A stretch of 64,000 bases of DNA from CAXBMB01 sp052078155 (lineage in GTDB: Bacteria; Pseudomonadota; Alphaproteobacteria; Kiloniellales; DSM-21159): assembly GCA_052078155.1 (NCBI GenBank), contig JBQJBP010000004.1, positions 186,001 to 250,000 on the forward strand, written 5' to 3'. The notes under the pieces were generated by a model. That model was not told the origin of the DNA and ran no database searches. It saw only the letters and a program-made list of their open reading frames with translations. This document shows positions 44,524 to 53,713 of this stretch, piece after piece; position 1 is the first letter of the stretch; each line of letters begins with the position of its first letter. The translations under genes were made by a program, and so were the position numbers.

Positions 44524-44648
44524 ACAAAAATGGGGCAGGCCGGAGCCCACCCCATTCGGTGCGTAAAACGCTTGTTAACGGGTGGCACTCAGTTTCCTAT
44601 CGGCTAGAACAAGTCTCTGAAATGCTGCTTTACAGCGGTGCTTTCCGT
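44524..44648 (-). ncRNA. tracrRNA of the type II-C system
   Basis: On the minus strand, 44610-44574 is a near full-length anti-repeat (GCCGATAGGAAACTGAGTGC then CACCCGTTAAC) complementary to the whole CRISPR repeat apart from one bulge, a C-C mismatch and a few wobble pairs. The nexus GCGTTTTACGC and the terminator stem ATGGGGTGGG/CCTGCCCCAT with a T-run at 44530-44526 follow. A promoter (TTGACA, 18 bp, TAGAAG) at 44684-44655 predicts a start near 44648 and an RNA of about 125 nt. It is divergent from cas9, as in many II-C loci. It pairs with crRNA and is bound by Cas9. Confidence 0.9.
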
Positions 44649-44654
44649 TCTTTC

Positions 44655-44684
44655 CTTCTAGCCATGATGGCATTGCTTTGTCAA
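44655..44684 (-). promoter_or_regulatory. tracrRNA promoter
   Basis: A perfect TTGACA (44684-44679) and TAGAAG (44660-44655) are 18 bp apart on the minus strand. The GGCTAGAA context of the -10 is the same as the end of the CRISPR repeat, which is also predicted to act as a -10. Confidence 0.65.
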
Positions 44685-44739
44685 CATATAAGTGGGTAAT
44701 CTTCGCAGAAGAAACGTTAAAGTGGCAAAGAGAGGGACC

Positions 44740-47700
44740 ATGAACGGGCAGAAAAGCACGCAACCGGAAACAGCCAGTCAGCTGGGGTTTCGGCAGGTCA
44801 GCTCCACCACTCCTCTGCGTTACCGACTGGGTCTGGACTTGGGCAGCACCTCCATCGGCTGGGCTGTTCTGGAGCTTGATCAGACGGATCATCCGATCCG
44901 GCTGGTGGATGCGGGTGTGCGCATTTTCAACAACGGCCGCGATCCAAAGAGCGAAGAATCCCTGGCCAAGGACCGGCGCACGGCCCGGTCCATGCGCCGA
45001 CGCCGGGACCGCTTTGTGCGGCGGCGCGACGACCTGATGACCGGCTTGGTCTCTGTGGGTCTGATGCCCACAGACAAAGGCGAACGCAAAAATCTGGAGC
45101 TGTTGGATCCCTATGACCTGCGGGCCAGAGGACTGGACGAAGAACTTCCCCTGTTTCATCTGGGCCGTGCCCTCTTTCACCTGCACCAGCGCCGGGGCTT
45201 CAAAAGCAACCGCAGAACCGACAAAAGCGGGGACGACAGCGGCAAAATCAAGTCCGCCATCACGCAGCTCAAAAAGGCCATCGACGAAGCCGAGTGCCGC
45301 ACCATGGGCGAATACCTGGCCCAGCTCCACCTGCGCCGCGAAGGTGTACGGGCCCGGCTGATTGGTGAAGGGGCCAAAGCCGCCTATGAACTTTATCCGG
45401 AACGGGATCTGATTGAAGCGGAGTTCGATGCGCTCTGGGCCGCCCAGGCGACCTACCATCCCCAGTTAAACGAGGCAGCAAAAGACAGGCTGAAAGGCAT
45501 CTTTTTTCGCCAGCGCCCCCTCAAGCCAGTCAAACCGGGCCGCTGTGCGCTCATTCCAGAAGACGAACGAGCCCCCTGGGCCCTGCCCGCCCAGCAATTG
45601 CGGCGTCTGTACGAGCAGCTGAACCAGCTGAAAATTCTCTGCCCAGGTGAACCAGACCGCCCCTTGCGGTTGGAAGAACGGGACCTGCTGGCCAGCAAGT
45701 TGAAGTATGCCAAGGCCACCACTTTCGGGCAGGCCCACAAGGCACTGAAACTCTCCCCCCATGAAAGTTTCAACCTGGAAAGTGAGGTGCGGGACAAGCT
45801 GATCGGCAATGAAACGGCGGCTCTGTTGGGCAAGAAGGATCTGTTCGGGAACCGCTGGAAAACCCTCAGCCTGGAGCAACAAAGTGAGATTGTCGAACGG
45901 CTGCTGACAGAAGAAGACGAAGACGCCCTGCTGGCCTGGCTGCAGGACAGCTGGAACCTTTCGCCGGAAGAAGCAGCTAAAGTGGCATCAGCACCAATAC
46001 CTGAAGGTTATGCCCGCATTGGTCGACAGGCCCTGGCGGCTCTGCTGCCCCACCTGATGGAGGGGAAAACGGAACATGTAGACCCGGAAAGCGGCGAGTT
46101 TTATCTGCGCCCTCTGCTCTACAACGAAGCCGTGGCCCTGGCCGGCTACCACCATTCCGATCGCCGTCCCGGTGAGTTGCGGGCACGCCTGCCCTATTAC
46201 GGCGAAGCCCTGGCCCATCATGTCTCCGGCAGTGGCGACCCCCAGGACAGCCCGGAAGACAACTATGGCCGCATCACCAACCCAACGGTCCACATCGGGC
46301 TCAATCAGCTGCGTAAAGTGGTCAATCGGATTATCGATTATTACGGGGCCCCCACCCAGATGGTCATCGAACTGACCCGGGATCTGAAACTGGGTCAGCA
46401 AAAGAAAAAAGACCTGCGCAAAACCCAGGCGGAGAACAAAAAGAAGAACGATCTGAGAGTAGACAAACTGAAAGACCTGGACCTGCCGGACAACGGCGGC
46501 AATCGCCTGCTGCTGCGGTTGTGGGAGGAACTGAACCCCAACGATGTTCGCGACCGGCGCTGTGTTTATACCGGCGAGGTCATCTCCATCGAACGGCTGT
46601 TCAGTCACGAGGTGGAGGTGGAGCACATTCTGCCCTTTTCCGATACCCTGGATAACTCCATCGCCAACAAGACCCTGTCCTTACGGCAGGCGAACCGGGA
46701 CAAGGGAAAACGCAGTCCGCACGACGCCTTTGGCACCAGCCCTACCCTGTCAGGCCGCCACTACAGCTATGCCGATATTCTGGCGCGGGCGCAGAGCCTG
46801 CCGAAAAACAAGCGCTGGCGCTTTGAACCGGACGCCATGGAAACGTTCCAGCAAGACAGCGACGAGGGCAACGGCTGGCTGGCCCGGCAACTGGTGGACA
46901 CAGCCTACTTCTCCCGCCTGGCACGCAGCTACCTTTGTGAAGTGTGTGACAGCAATCAGGTCTGGGTGCTGCCGGGCCGCATGACGGACATGCTGCGCGG
47001 ACGATGGGGCCTCAACCACCTCTTGGGGGATCACAATCAGAAAAACCGCAACGACCACCGTCACCATGCCATCGACGCCCTGGTGGCAGGGCTGACGGAC
47101 CGGGCGCTGTTGCAAAAGATCAGCGCGGCAGCGGCCCGCAGCGAAGAGCGCTTGCTGGATGACATGCCCCGCCCCTGGCCAAACTTTACCCACGAAGATT
47201 TCCGCGATGCCCTCTCCCAGATCAAAGTTTCTCATCGGGCGGAACATGGTTTGGGGGGACAACTGCATGAAGACACAGCTTACGGCAGCCTGGATCCGGA
47301 CCTGAACGAAGGCTTCAATCTGGTCTACCGCAAGGCTTTTATGGGCTTGAACGAGAGCGAACTGCGCCGCATCCGGGACAGGGACCTGCGTCAGGAGGTG
47401 CTCACCTTCCTGGGCCTGCCGCTGATTGCGGAGAAGAAAAGTAAAAAGCTCACGGCCAAAGACCTAAAAGACCAATTGTCTGCCTACAACCAGGACCGTG
47501 CTGCCAGGGGCCTGACCCCGGTCAAACGGGTCCGTCTGCTGAAACGCGAAGACGGTCTGATCGAAGTCAGGCATGGCTCAAGCCAGCAGTACCTGAAATA
47601 CTACAGTCCCGGCGACAACCATCAGGTACAGATTTTTGATGACGGCAGCGGTCGCTGGCGCGGTGAAGGCATCACCCGCTTTCAGGCCAATCAACAACAC

Positions 47701-48039
47701 CACAAGCCCGCCTGGAAAGACAGCTACCCTGCGGCCCGTTTGAAAATGAAAGTCCACAAGGGGGACCTGATCCTGCTGGAAAAAGACGGACAGGAGACGC
47801 TTTACCGGGTGCAAAAGCTTGCCGTGGTGGCCAGCGTCCTTTTCCTGGCAGCCCACAATGAAACAGGCGATCTGCAAAAACGCCACGATGATCCCGATGA
47901 CCCTTTCCGCTGGCTGATGGCATCCTTTAACAAACTACCCCAGATGAAAGCTCGCCGCGTTCAGGTCAACGAACTGGGACGGATCAATGATCCCGGCTGG
48001 CAGGACGGCAGTGGTGCAGCGAACGGATCACCTGCATGA
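44740..48039 (+). CDS. cas9: Type II-C CRISPR-associated endonuclease Cas9
   Basis: The ATG at 44740 has GAGAGGG at good spacing and gives 1099 residues; a GTG at 44692 is less likely. RuvC-I is LGLDLGSTSIGWAVLEL with Asp33, the arginine-rich bridge helix is ARSMRRRRDRFVRRRDD, RuvC-II is MVIELTRDLK with Glu544, the HNH has VEVEHILPFSD with His629, and RuvC-III is HRHHAIDALVAG with Asp779. All catalytic residues are kept, so double-strand cutting is expected. The short length without a large REC2 insertion is typical of II-C. The C-terminal region from about 880 holds the wedge and PAM-interacting domains. No cas1, cas2 or csn2/cas4 is in the window; adaptation proteins would have to come from elsewhere. 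Confidence 0.98.
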   Translation: MNGQKSTQPETASQLGFRQVSSTTPLRYRLGLDLGSTSIGWAVLELDQTDHPIRLVDAGVRIFNNGRDPKSEESLAKDRRTARSMRRRRDRFVRRRDDLMTGLVSVGLMPTDKGERKNLELLDPYDLRARGLDEELPLFHLGRALFHLHQRRGFKSNRRTDKSGDDSGKIKSAITQLKKAIDEAECRTMGEYLAQLHLRREGVRARLIGEGAKAAYELYPERDLIEAEFDALWAAQATYHPQLNEAAKDRLKGIFFRQRPLKPVKPGRCALIPEDERAPWALPAQQLRRLYEQLNQLKILCPGEPDRPLRLEERDLLASKLKYAKATTFGQAHKALKLSPHESFNLESEVRDKLIGNETAALLGKKDLFGNRWKTLSLEQQSEIVERLLTEEDEDALLAWLQDSWNLSPEEAAKVASAPIPEGYARIGRQALAALLPHLMEGKTEHVDPESGEFYLRPLLYNEAVALAGYHHSDRRPGELRARLPYYGEALAHHVSGSGDPQDSPEDNYGRITNPTVHIGLNQLRKVVNRIIDYYGAPTQMVIELTRDLKLGQQKKKDLRKTQAENKKKNDLRVDKLKDLDLPDNGGNRLLLRLWEELNPNDVRDRRCVYTGEVISIERLFSHEVEVEHILPFSDTLDNSIANKTLSLRQANRDKGKRSPHDAFGTSPTLSGRHYSYADILARAQSLPKNKRWRFEPDAMETFQQDSDEGNGWLARQLVDTAYFSRLARSYLCEVCDSNQVWVLPGRMTDMLRGRWGLNHLLGDHNQKNRNDHRHHAIDALVAGLTDRALLQKISAAAARSEERLLDDMPRPWPNFTHEDFRDALSQIKVSHRAEHGLGGQLHEDTAYGSLDPDLNEGFNLVYRKAFMGLNESELRRIRDRDLRQEVLTFLGLPLIAEKKSKKLTAKDLKDQLSAYNQDRAARGLTPVKRVRLLKREDGLIEVRHGSSQQYLKYYSPGDNHQVQIFDDGSGRWRGEGITRFQANQQHHKPAWKDSYPAARLKMKVHKGDLILLEKDGQETLYRVQKLAVVASVLFLAAHNETGDLQKRHDDPDDPFRWLMASFNKLPQMKARRVQVNELGRINDPGWQDGSGAANGSPA

Positions 48040-48134
48040 TTGGTCGAGTGGTAGAGGTTGCCACAGAGGGCTGTTACCTCTCAAAACTGCGCGGCTATCA
48101 CAACGGATCGCCCCACGGGTCAGTCGATTGCTCA

Positions 48135-48434
48135 ATTCTAGCCGATAGGAAACTGAGCGCCAGCCGCAACAGGCGTTCAAACAACTGCTTACGGCAGGTA
48201 ATTCTAGCCGATAGGAAACTGAGCGCCAGCCGCAACCCCGTCAGCAACAAACAATCGTCGTAGTCTATTCTAGCCGATAGGAAACTGAGCGCCAGCCGCA
48301 ACGGAACCCCGCTAAAGGCGGCACGGATCTTGATTCTAGCCGATAGGAAACTGAGCGCCAGCCGCAACTGATCCAAGGTCAGTGAGACGTTTTCCGGCAT
48401 TCTAGCCGATAGGAAACTGAGCGTCCGACGCAGC
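48135..48434 (-). CRISPR. Type II-C CRISPR array 2: 5 repeats, 4 spacers
   Basis: The same 36-bp repeat on the minus strand (CAGTTTCC variant) at 48135, 48201, 48267, 48333 and 48399, with 30-bp spacers. The outermost repeat (48399-48434) is degenerate at its 5' end (four mismatches in its first 11 bases). It begins 95 bp after the cas9 stop, so cas9 lies between two arrays that both point inward. The 95-bp flank shows no likeness to the flank of array 1. Confidence 0.97.
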
Positions 48435-48521
48435 CTTACCAGCGACAAAGGCTAACGTCTTACTTTGAGCATAGTTGCCGTCAAGACTGCAGGACCTTCG
48501 CAATGTCCCTAAGGTTCGGCT

Positions 48522-49265
48522 TTGGTTCGAATTGCATTTCACCTGTTGATCACAGTTGTTCTTACGCTTCTCACCCAGTTGGGTGGGCTGGCCTGGTTGA
48601 TATCCCTATGGTTTCGAAGGCAAGCGATCGTTTTCATCCTGGCCTATCTGGTGCTGTCATTTTCAGCTTACTGGCTGGCACCACATTTTGGACGCACCGC
48701 CATCGCTTGCCAGTCCAACACGCCATTACAGATACAATCCTGGTTGTTTTGCGCCTTAAATCGCCACTACGTGACGCCTGAACTTCATAGTGCCTTGAAG
48801 GATTTTGCCAAGGACATGGAGGCTAAATTTCCGGGTACGACGACACTGGTGCTGGACGCCAATTTCCCCTTCCTGGACGGCTTCCCCCTGTTGCCACACC
48901 TCTCCCATCAGGACGGCCGGAAAGTCGACATTGCTTTCTATTACCGGGATGACAAGGGCTACCTTCCCGGCAGGGCACGCTCACCCATCGGCTATTTCGC
49001 TTTTGAAGAAGGACCAGAGATTTGCCCCGCCTCCTGGCCAACCTTGCGATGGGACCTTGCCCCACTGCAAAATCTCTGGCCTAACATCGAGCCGGATCGG
49101 GAACGGATGATTGCAGCCCTTACCTGGCTGAGCAACGACGCCCGTATTGGCAAGGTTTTCCTGGAGCCCCACCTGCAGAAACGTTTTGGCGTTCACAGTC
49201 CAAAACTCAGGTTTCAAGGGTGCAAGGCCGCCCGTCACGACGACCACCTGCACATCCAGCAGTAG
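48522..49265 (+). CDS. Putative LAS-family (M15/M74-like) peptidoglycan peptidase
   Basis: A 247-residue protein starting at a TTG (48522) after AAGG. Two N-terminal membrane segments (HLLITVVLTLLTQLGGLAWL; QAIVFILAYLVLSFSAYWLA) precede an extracytoplasmic domain. LSHQDGRKVDIAF (H-x6-D) and the C-terminal RHDDHLHIQ (HxH) fit the zinc-binding pattern of LAS peptidases, which cut D-Ala bonds in peptidoglycan. The fold is inferred from these motifs only. It follows the CRISPR array directly and is probably unrelated to it. Confidence 0.65.
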   Translation: MVRIAFHLLITVVLTLLTQLGGLAWLISLWFRRQAIVFILAYLVLSFSAYWLAPHFGRTAIACQSNTPLQIQSWLFCALNRHYVTPELHSALKDFAKDMEAKFPGTTTLVLDANFPFLDGFPLLPHLSHQDGRKVDIAFYYRDDKGYLPGRARSPIGYFAFEEGPEICPASWPTLRWDLAPLQNLWPNIEPDRERMIAALTWLSNDARIGKVFLEPHLQKRFGVHSPKLRFQGCKAARHDDHLHIQQ

Positions 49266-49278
49266 CTACCCTTCATTT

Positions 49279-49412
49279 TAGAGCATGACCGGTTTAATTC
49301 GAAGCGCTTTACGCTTGGAACTGATTCGTGAAGCACCCTCTAACAGGTTGAAAAGAGTTTCGAACTTTAAGTGTTATCAAATAGAGATCTCACCAAAAGC
49401 GCTTTGACTCTA
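49279..49412. repeat. MITE-like element (134 bp)
   Basis: Starts TAGAGCATGACCGGTTT and ends GCGCTTTGACTCTA, with TA at both edges and an internal AACAGGTTGAAAAGAGT. It lies between the peptidase stop and the prfB terminator. Confidence 0.7.
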
Positions 49413-49421
49413 GAGCAACAC

Positions 49422-49448
49422 AAAAGGGCCCGCCGGCAGGCGAGCCCT
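49422..49448 (-). terminator. Rho-independent terminator of prfB
   Basis: On the minus strand AGGGCTCGCC pairs with GGCGGGCCCT (one T-G pair) around TGCC, followed by TTTTG, about 44 bp after the prfB stop. Confidence 0.8.
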
Positions 49449-49491
49449 CTGGTAACTCAGACAAAGCAGAGGCAAACGGCCCTCTGGGACC

Positions 49492-50611
49492 TTAGGCCTC
49501 TGCGCCGTCGCTGCCGACGATTTTCTGGGCGAGAGAGGCTTCCAGATAATCGTCCAGATCGCCATCCAGCACGCCCTGGGCGTTGCCCTTTTCCACGCCG
49601 GTGCGCAGGTCCTTGACCATCTGGTAGGGCTGCAGCACGTAGGAGCGGATCTGGTGCCCCCAGGCGATGTCGGTCTTGGCAGAATGTTCTGCGGCTGCCG
49701 CCTCCTCACGCCGTTTCAGCTCCGCCTCATAGAGCCGGGCTTTCAGCATGGACATGGCCGTCGCACGGTTCTTGTGCTGGGAGCGGTCGTTCTGACACTG
49801 CACCACAATACCGGTGGGCTCGTGGGTGATACGCACCGCAGAGTCCGTCCGGTTGACGTGCTGTCCCCCCGCGCCGGAGGCCCGATAGGTGTCAATGCGC
49901 AGGTCCTTGTCTTCGATCTCAATGTCGATGGAGTCATCGATCACCGGCGAAACCAGCACGGAAGAAAAGGAGGTGTGGCGGCGGGCCTGGGAGTCAAAAG
50001 GCGAAATGCGCACCAGGCGATGCACCCCGGCCTCGCTTTTCAGCCAGCCATAGGCATTGTGGCCCTTGATCTGCAGGGTGGCGGACTTGATCCCGGCTTC
50101 TTCCCCCGGGCTTTCTTCCATGAAGTCCACCTTGTAGCCGTGCTGTTCCGCCCAGCGGGTGTACATGCGCAGCAGGATCTGTGACCAGTCCTGGGCTTCT
50201 GTTCCGCCAGCACCGGAGTTCACCTCCAGAAAGCAGTCATTGCCATCGGCCTCGCCGGACAGCAGGCTTTCCAGCTGCCGCTTGTCGACTTCCTTCTTCA
50301 GGCCGTCGAGCAGCTCTTCGGCTTCCGTGACCGTTTCGGCGTCGTCCTCGGCCTCGCCCATTTCAATCAGGGTCAGGGCATCATCCAGATCCCCTTCCAG
50401 CTTTTTGTAGCTGTTGAGGTTGCTTTCCAGCGTGCCGCGTTCGCGCATCAGGGCCTGGGCCTTGCTGGCGTCATCCCACAGCGTCGGGTCTTCGGACAGG
50501 GCGTTGAGTTCTTCTAGGCGTTTGACTGAGACATCCCAGTCAAAGATGCCTCCTCAGCAGGGCCAACGAGCTTCTGATCTCGTCAACCACCGCCTGGGTT
50601 TCTGCGCGCAT
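49492..50611 (-). CDS. prfB: Peptide chain release factor 2, expressed by programmed +1 frameshift
   Basis: The first frame starts at the ATG at 50611 and encodes 23 residues (MRAETQAVVDEIRSSLALLR...) to an in-frame TGA at 50542-50540. After a +1 shift the frame continues DWDVSVKRLEELNAL and on to 49492. The main part has RF2 signatures: the codon-recognition tripeptide SPF in RISPFDSQARR and GGQ in RASGAGGQHVNRTDS. It recognises UGA and UAA stops; the internal UGA makes its synthesis self-limiting. It lies 242 bp after mrcA on the same strand. Confidence 0.96.
50538..50554 (-). promoter_or_regulatory. prfB programmed +1 frameshift site
   Basis: On the minus strand AGGAGG is followed at once by CAT CTT TGA C. 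The internal Shine-Dalgarno sequence three bases before the CTT slippery codon and the weak TGA-C stop context match the E. coli prfB site. Confidence 0.93.
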
Positions 50612-50853
50612 GGGCAATTGCTCCGGGGCCTGTCAAAGGCCAGTTCATTGGGCGTCTGTTCTGTCGAGTCCGGGGTGGGCTGGCAGGGGCAGAGCCGAAG
50701 TTTTTCAGCGGCCTCGCTTATAGCCAAGCACCGGCGAAGAGGCAAAACTTTTCAAAGCGATCCAAGAGCATGACGGATTTGACCGGCAGCGCCTGGTGCC
50801 AGACGTCCCGCCGTGACTCCCCCGCCTCTGGACGAGAAAGTCCGCCTTGCCGG

Positions 50854-53301
50854 TCAGTAGATACCGCTGCCGGTGGAGGGGGCTGCGGGCTGACCCGAGG
50901 TGGGGTCATAACCCCCGTCCAGCAACTGCGGCTCAGCCGAGGGTTCATTGTCCGGTTCAAAAGCTTCCCAGATGATGCCCCGATCGCCCTGACGGGCAGG
51001 CTTGCCGGTGGCGTGCACCACCCTGACCAGATGAATGTCTTTGGGAATGCGGAAAGGTGTGGCCGGGGCGTCTTTCAAGGCATCGGCCATGAAGTCGCGC
51101 CAGATGGGGGCCGCCACGGCAGAGCCGCTTTCCGGCCGGGCCATGGTGCGGGGCGTATCAAAGCCCACGTAGACGCCCACAGCCAGGTCGGGAGAAAAGC
51201 CGACGAACCAGGCATCGCGGTAATCGTTGGTGGTGCCGGTCTTGCCTGCCAGCGGCTTGCCGACGGCGGCAATCTTGCGGCCTGTGCCCCGCAGCACCAC
51301 CCCTTCCAGCATGGAGACGATCTGGTAGGCGTTGGCCGGATTGGTCACTTCCTTGCGCAGGTCCGGCAGGGCCCGGGGGCCACCGCCGCCATAGCTTTCC
51401 ACCTGACAGCCGACGCAGTCCCGTCCGTCATGGCGGAAAATGGTGCGGCCATGACGGTCCTGCACCCGATCCACCAGGCTGGGGGTGATTTCCTTGCCGC
51501 CGTTCACAAACATGGCATAGGCCGTGGTCATCTGCATCAGGGTGACTTCCCCCGCCCCCAGCGTAAAGGAGAGCGATGGCACCTGACCGCGCCGGATCAC
51601 CTTAAAGCGGTCCGCCGTATCCACCACCTTGTCCAGCCCGACGGTCTGGGCCAGGCGGATGGTCATCAGGTTCCGGGACTTTTCCAGACCGATGCGCATG
51701 GGCGTGGGCCCATAAAACTTCTTGGTGTAGTTGGCCGGCTTCCACTTGCCCAGCCCTTCGCCCTGGTCGATCACAAAGGGCGCATCCAGCACCAGTGTGG
51801 AGGGGGTAAAGCCCTCCTCCAGAGCGGACAGGTAAACAAAGGGCTTGAAGGAGGATCCGGGCTGGCGCAGGGCCTGTGTGGTCCGGTTGAACTGGCTGTC
51901 GGCATAGGAAAAACCGCCGCTCATGGCCAGCACGCGCCCGGTATGAGGGTCCAGTGCCACCAGACCGCCGTCCACGTTGGGGATCTGGCGCAGGCCATAG
52001 CTGCCCTCAGGATAGGGCTTGGTCTCACCGTTTTTGTCCGGGGCCGTTTCGCTGACCGGCTGAACCAGAATCAAGTCGCCTTCACTCAGCACCTGGGCAG
52101 CGGTTTTCGGGCGAGGCCCCACCTTCTGCTTTTTCAGGGTTTCCCGGGCCCAACGCAGCTCGGCAAAGGGGATTTCCCCGCGCGAGCCATCCGGCAAGCC
52201 GATCTCTGCGGTTTTCTTGCGCACCGCCAGCACCAGCCCCAGCTGCCAATCCATGGCAGCGGCCGCCTCCGGCAGTTTCTGTTCTTTCAGCTGAGCCTGC
52301 CAGTCCCCTTCCATGCCCAGGTTGGCCAGCGGGCCGCGATAGCCGTGGCGGCGGTCATAGGCCACCAGCCCCCTGCGCAGCGCCTTATCGGCAGCCAGCT
52401 GCATGGCCGGATCCAGGGTGGTGCGGACGGACAGGCCGCCTTCATAGAGTTTATCTTCGCCGTATTCCTGTACCAGCCAGCGCCGGACCTCCTCAGCAAA
52501 GTGGTCGGCGGAGGCCACTTCCGTGGCATCGCGGCTGCGGATCACCAGCGGCTGACTGCGGGCCTGGGTGGCATCTGCGGTGGAAATCTTGCCGTCTTCT
52601 TCCATGCGACCGATGACCCAGTTGCGCCGGATCACCGCGGCCTCGTGCTTGCGCACCGGATGGTAGTTGTTGGGCGCTTTGGGCAGGGCAGCCAGATAGG
52701 CCACCTCTTCAATGCTCAGTTCATCCAGCGAGCGGTTGAAGTAGTTCAAAGCCGCCGCCGCCACCCCGTAGGAGCCATAGCCCAGATAGATTTCGTTCAG
52801 ATAGAGCTCCAGCAAGCGGTCTTTGCTGAAGGCCTGTTCCAGACGGAAAGCCAGAATGGCCTCTTTGATCTTGCGCTCGTACGACACCTCATTGGTCAGC
52901 AGGAAGTTCTTGGCCACCTGCTGGGTGATGGTGGAAGCCCCCACCAGACGGCGACCGGAACCGATGTTGGCCAGGTTGGTGACAATCGCCCGCGCCAGTC
53001 CTTTGAAATCGATGCCTGGGTGCTCATAGAAGCTTTTGTCTTCAGCCGACAGGAAGGCATTAATCACCCGGGGCGGCATGGCTTCGATGGGGACAAAGAC
53101 CCGTTTTTGCGTTGCGTACTCTGCCAGCAAACGCCCGTCTCCGGCGTGTACGCGGGTGACGGTGGGCGGTTCATACCCGGCAAGCTGCTTGTAGTCGGGC
53201 AGGGTCTGGCCATAGCTCCAGGCCAGATAGCCCAGCCCCGCCGCGCCGATCAGGCCGCCCAGAATGCACAAAGAAAAAGCAATTAAGATGAAACGCATCA
53301 T
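50854..53301 (-). CDS. mrcA: Penicillin-binding protein 1A
   Basis: An 815-residue bifunctional peptidoglycan synthase. One N-terminal membrane anchor (ILIAFSLCILGGLIGAAGLG) is followed by the GT51 glycosyltransferase domain (SAEDKSFYEHPGIDFKGLAR with the catalytic Glu; GASTITQQVAKNF), an OB-like region, and the transpeptidase with SxxK (PGSSFKPFVYL), SxN (KSRNLMT) and KTG (AGKTGTTND). It acts in the periplasm during elongation. It lies between the amidase and prfB genes, a conserved alphaproteobacterial order. Confidence 0.97.
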   Translation of the reverse strand: MMRFILIAFSLCILGGLIGAAGLGYLAWSYGQTLPDYKQLAGYEPPTVTRVHAGDGRLLAEYATQKRVFVPIEAMPPRVINAFLSAEDKSFYEHPGIDFKGLARAIVTNLANIGSGRRLVGASTITQQVAKNFLLTNEVSYERKIKEAILAFRLEQAFSKDRLLELYLNEIYLGYGSYGVAAAALNYFNRSLDELSIEEVAYLAALPKAPNNYHPVRKHEAAVIRRNWVIGRMEEDGKISTADATQARSQPLVIRSRDATEVASADHFAEEVRRWLVQEYGEDKLYEGGLSVRTTLDPAMQLAADKALRRGLVAYDRRHGYRGPLANLGMEGDWQAQLKEQKLPEAAAAMDWQLGLVLAVRKKTAEIGLPDGSRGEIPFAELRWARETLKKQKVGPRPKTAAQVLSEGDLILVQPVSETAPDKNGETKPYPEGSYGLRQIPNVDGGLVALDPHTGRVLAMSGGFSYADSQFNRTTQALRQPGSSFKPFVYLSALEEGFTPSTLVLDAPFVIDQGEGLGKWKPANYTKKFYGPTPMRIGLEKSRNLMTIRLAQTVGLDKVVDTADRFKVIRRGQVPSLSFTLGAGEVTLMQMTTAYAMFVNGGKEITPSLVDRVQDRHGRTIFRHDGRDCVGCQVESYGGGGPRALPDLRKEVTNPANAYQIVSMLEGVVLRGTGRKIAAVGKPLAGKTGTTNDYRDAWFVGFSPDLAVGVYVGFDTPRTMARPESGSAVAAPIWRDFMADALKDAPATPFRIPKDIHLVRVVHATGKPARQGDRGIIWEAFEPDNEPSAEPQLLDGGYDPTSGQPAAPSTGSGIY

Positions 53302-53713
53302 GCCCGAACAAGGAGCCTTTATCTGTCTGCCTGCCAGCTGATCGCGGCAGCAGTCCCATCCCCTAACTCATAAGGATGCGACCAAATTTGCCCATAAGCT
53401 CTTGTAGCTATAGCAATTTTTCGCACCAGGAGGAAAGCGTCCCTGACCTGGCAGGCGCCATTTCCTGTGGACAGGGCCCCGGCAGCACCAGCAAAACCTC
53501 TGGTCCACCAGCCCAGCTGCACAACAGCCCCCTGGCTCAGCCGCAAAGCAAACCCGGGCCAAAGGCCAATCCACATGCAAAGGGCGCAGGCAGGAGAACC
53601 GGCGCCCGCGCCCCGTCACGTTCCGGGTCTAACAGCAAACTGCAACAGAATTATGGCAGGAAAAACGGCTTGTCGTTCTTGGATAAAAGGGGGTGCCGTC
53701 CCTCACCGCCAAC
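53302..53713. other. Intergenic region between amidase and mrcA
   Basis: This 412-bp gap separates two same-strand genes and likely holds an mrcA promoter (TTGTAGCTATAGCAATTT lies near 53402). Plus-strand frames here lack protein character. I see no RNA gene. Confidence 0.4.

Noticed and set aside
42873..49265. Search for cas1, cas2, csn2 or cas4 around the CRISPR arrays
   Set aside because: No frame on either strand near the locus shows these families; the downstream gene is peptidase-like and the upstream gene is ygfZ.
50770..53286. 838-codon plus-strand frame opposite mrcA
   Set aside because: The minus strand encodes a complete penicillin-binding protein with all motifs; the plus frame is its shadow.
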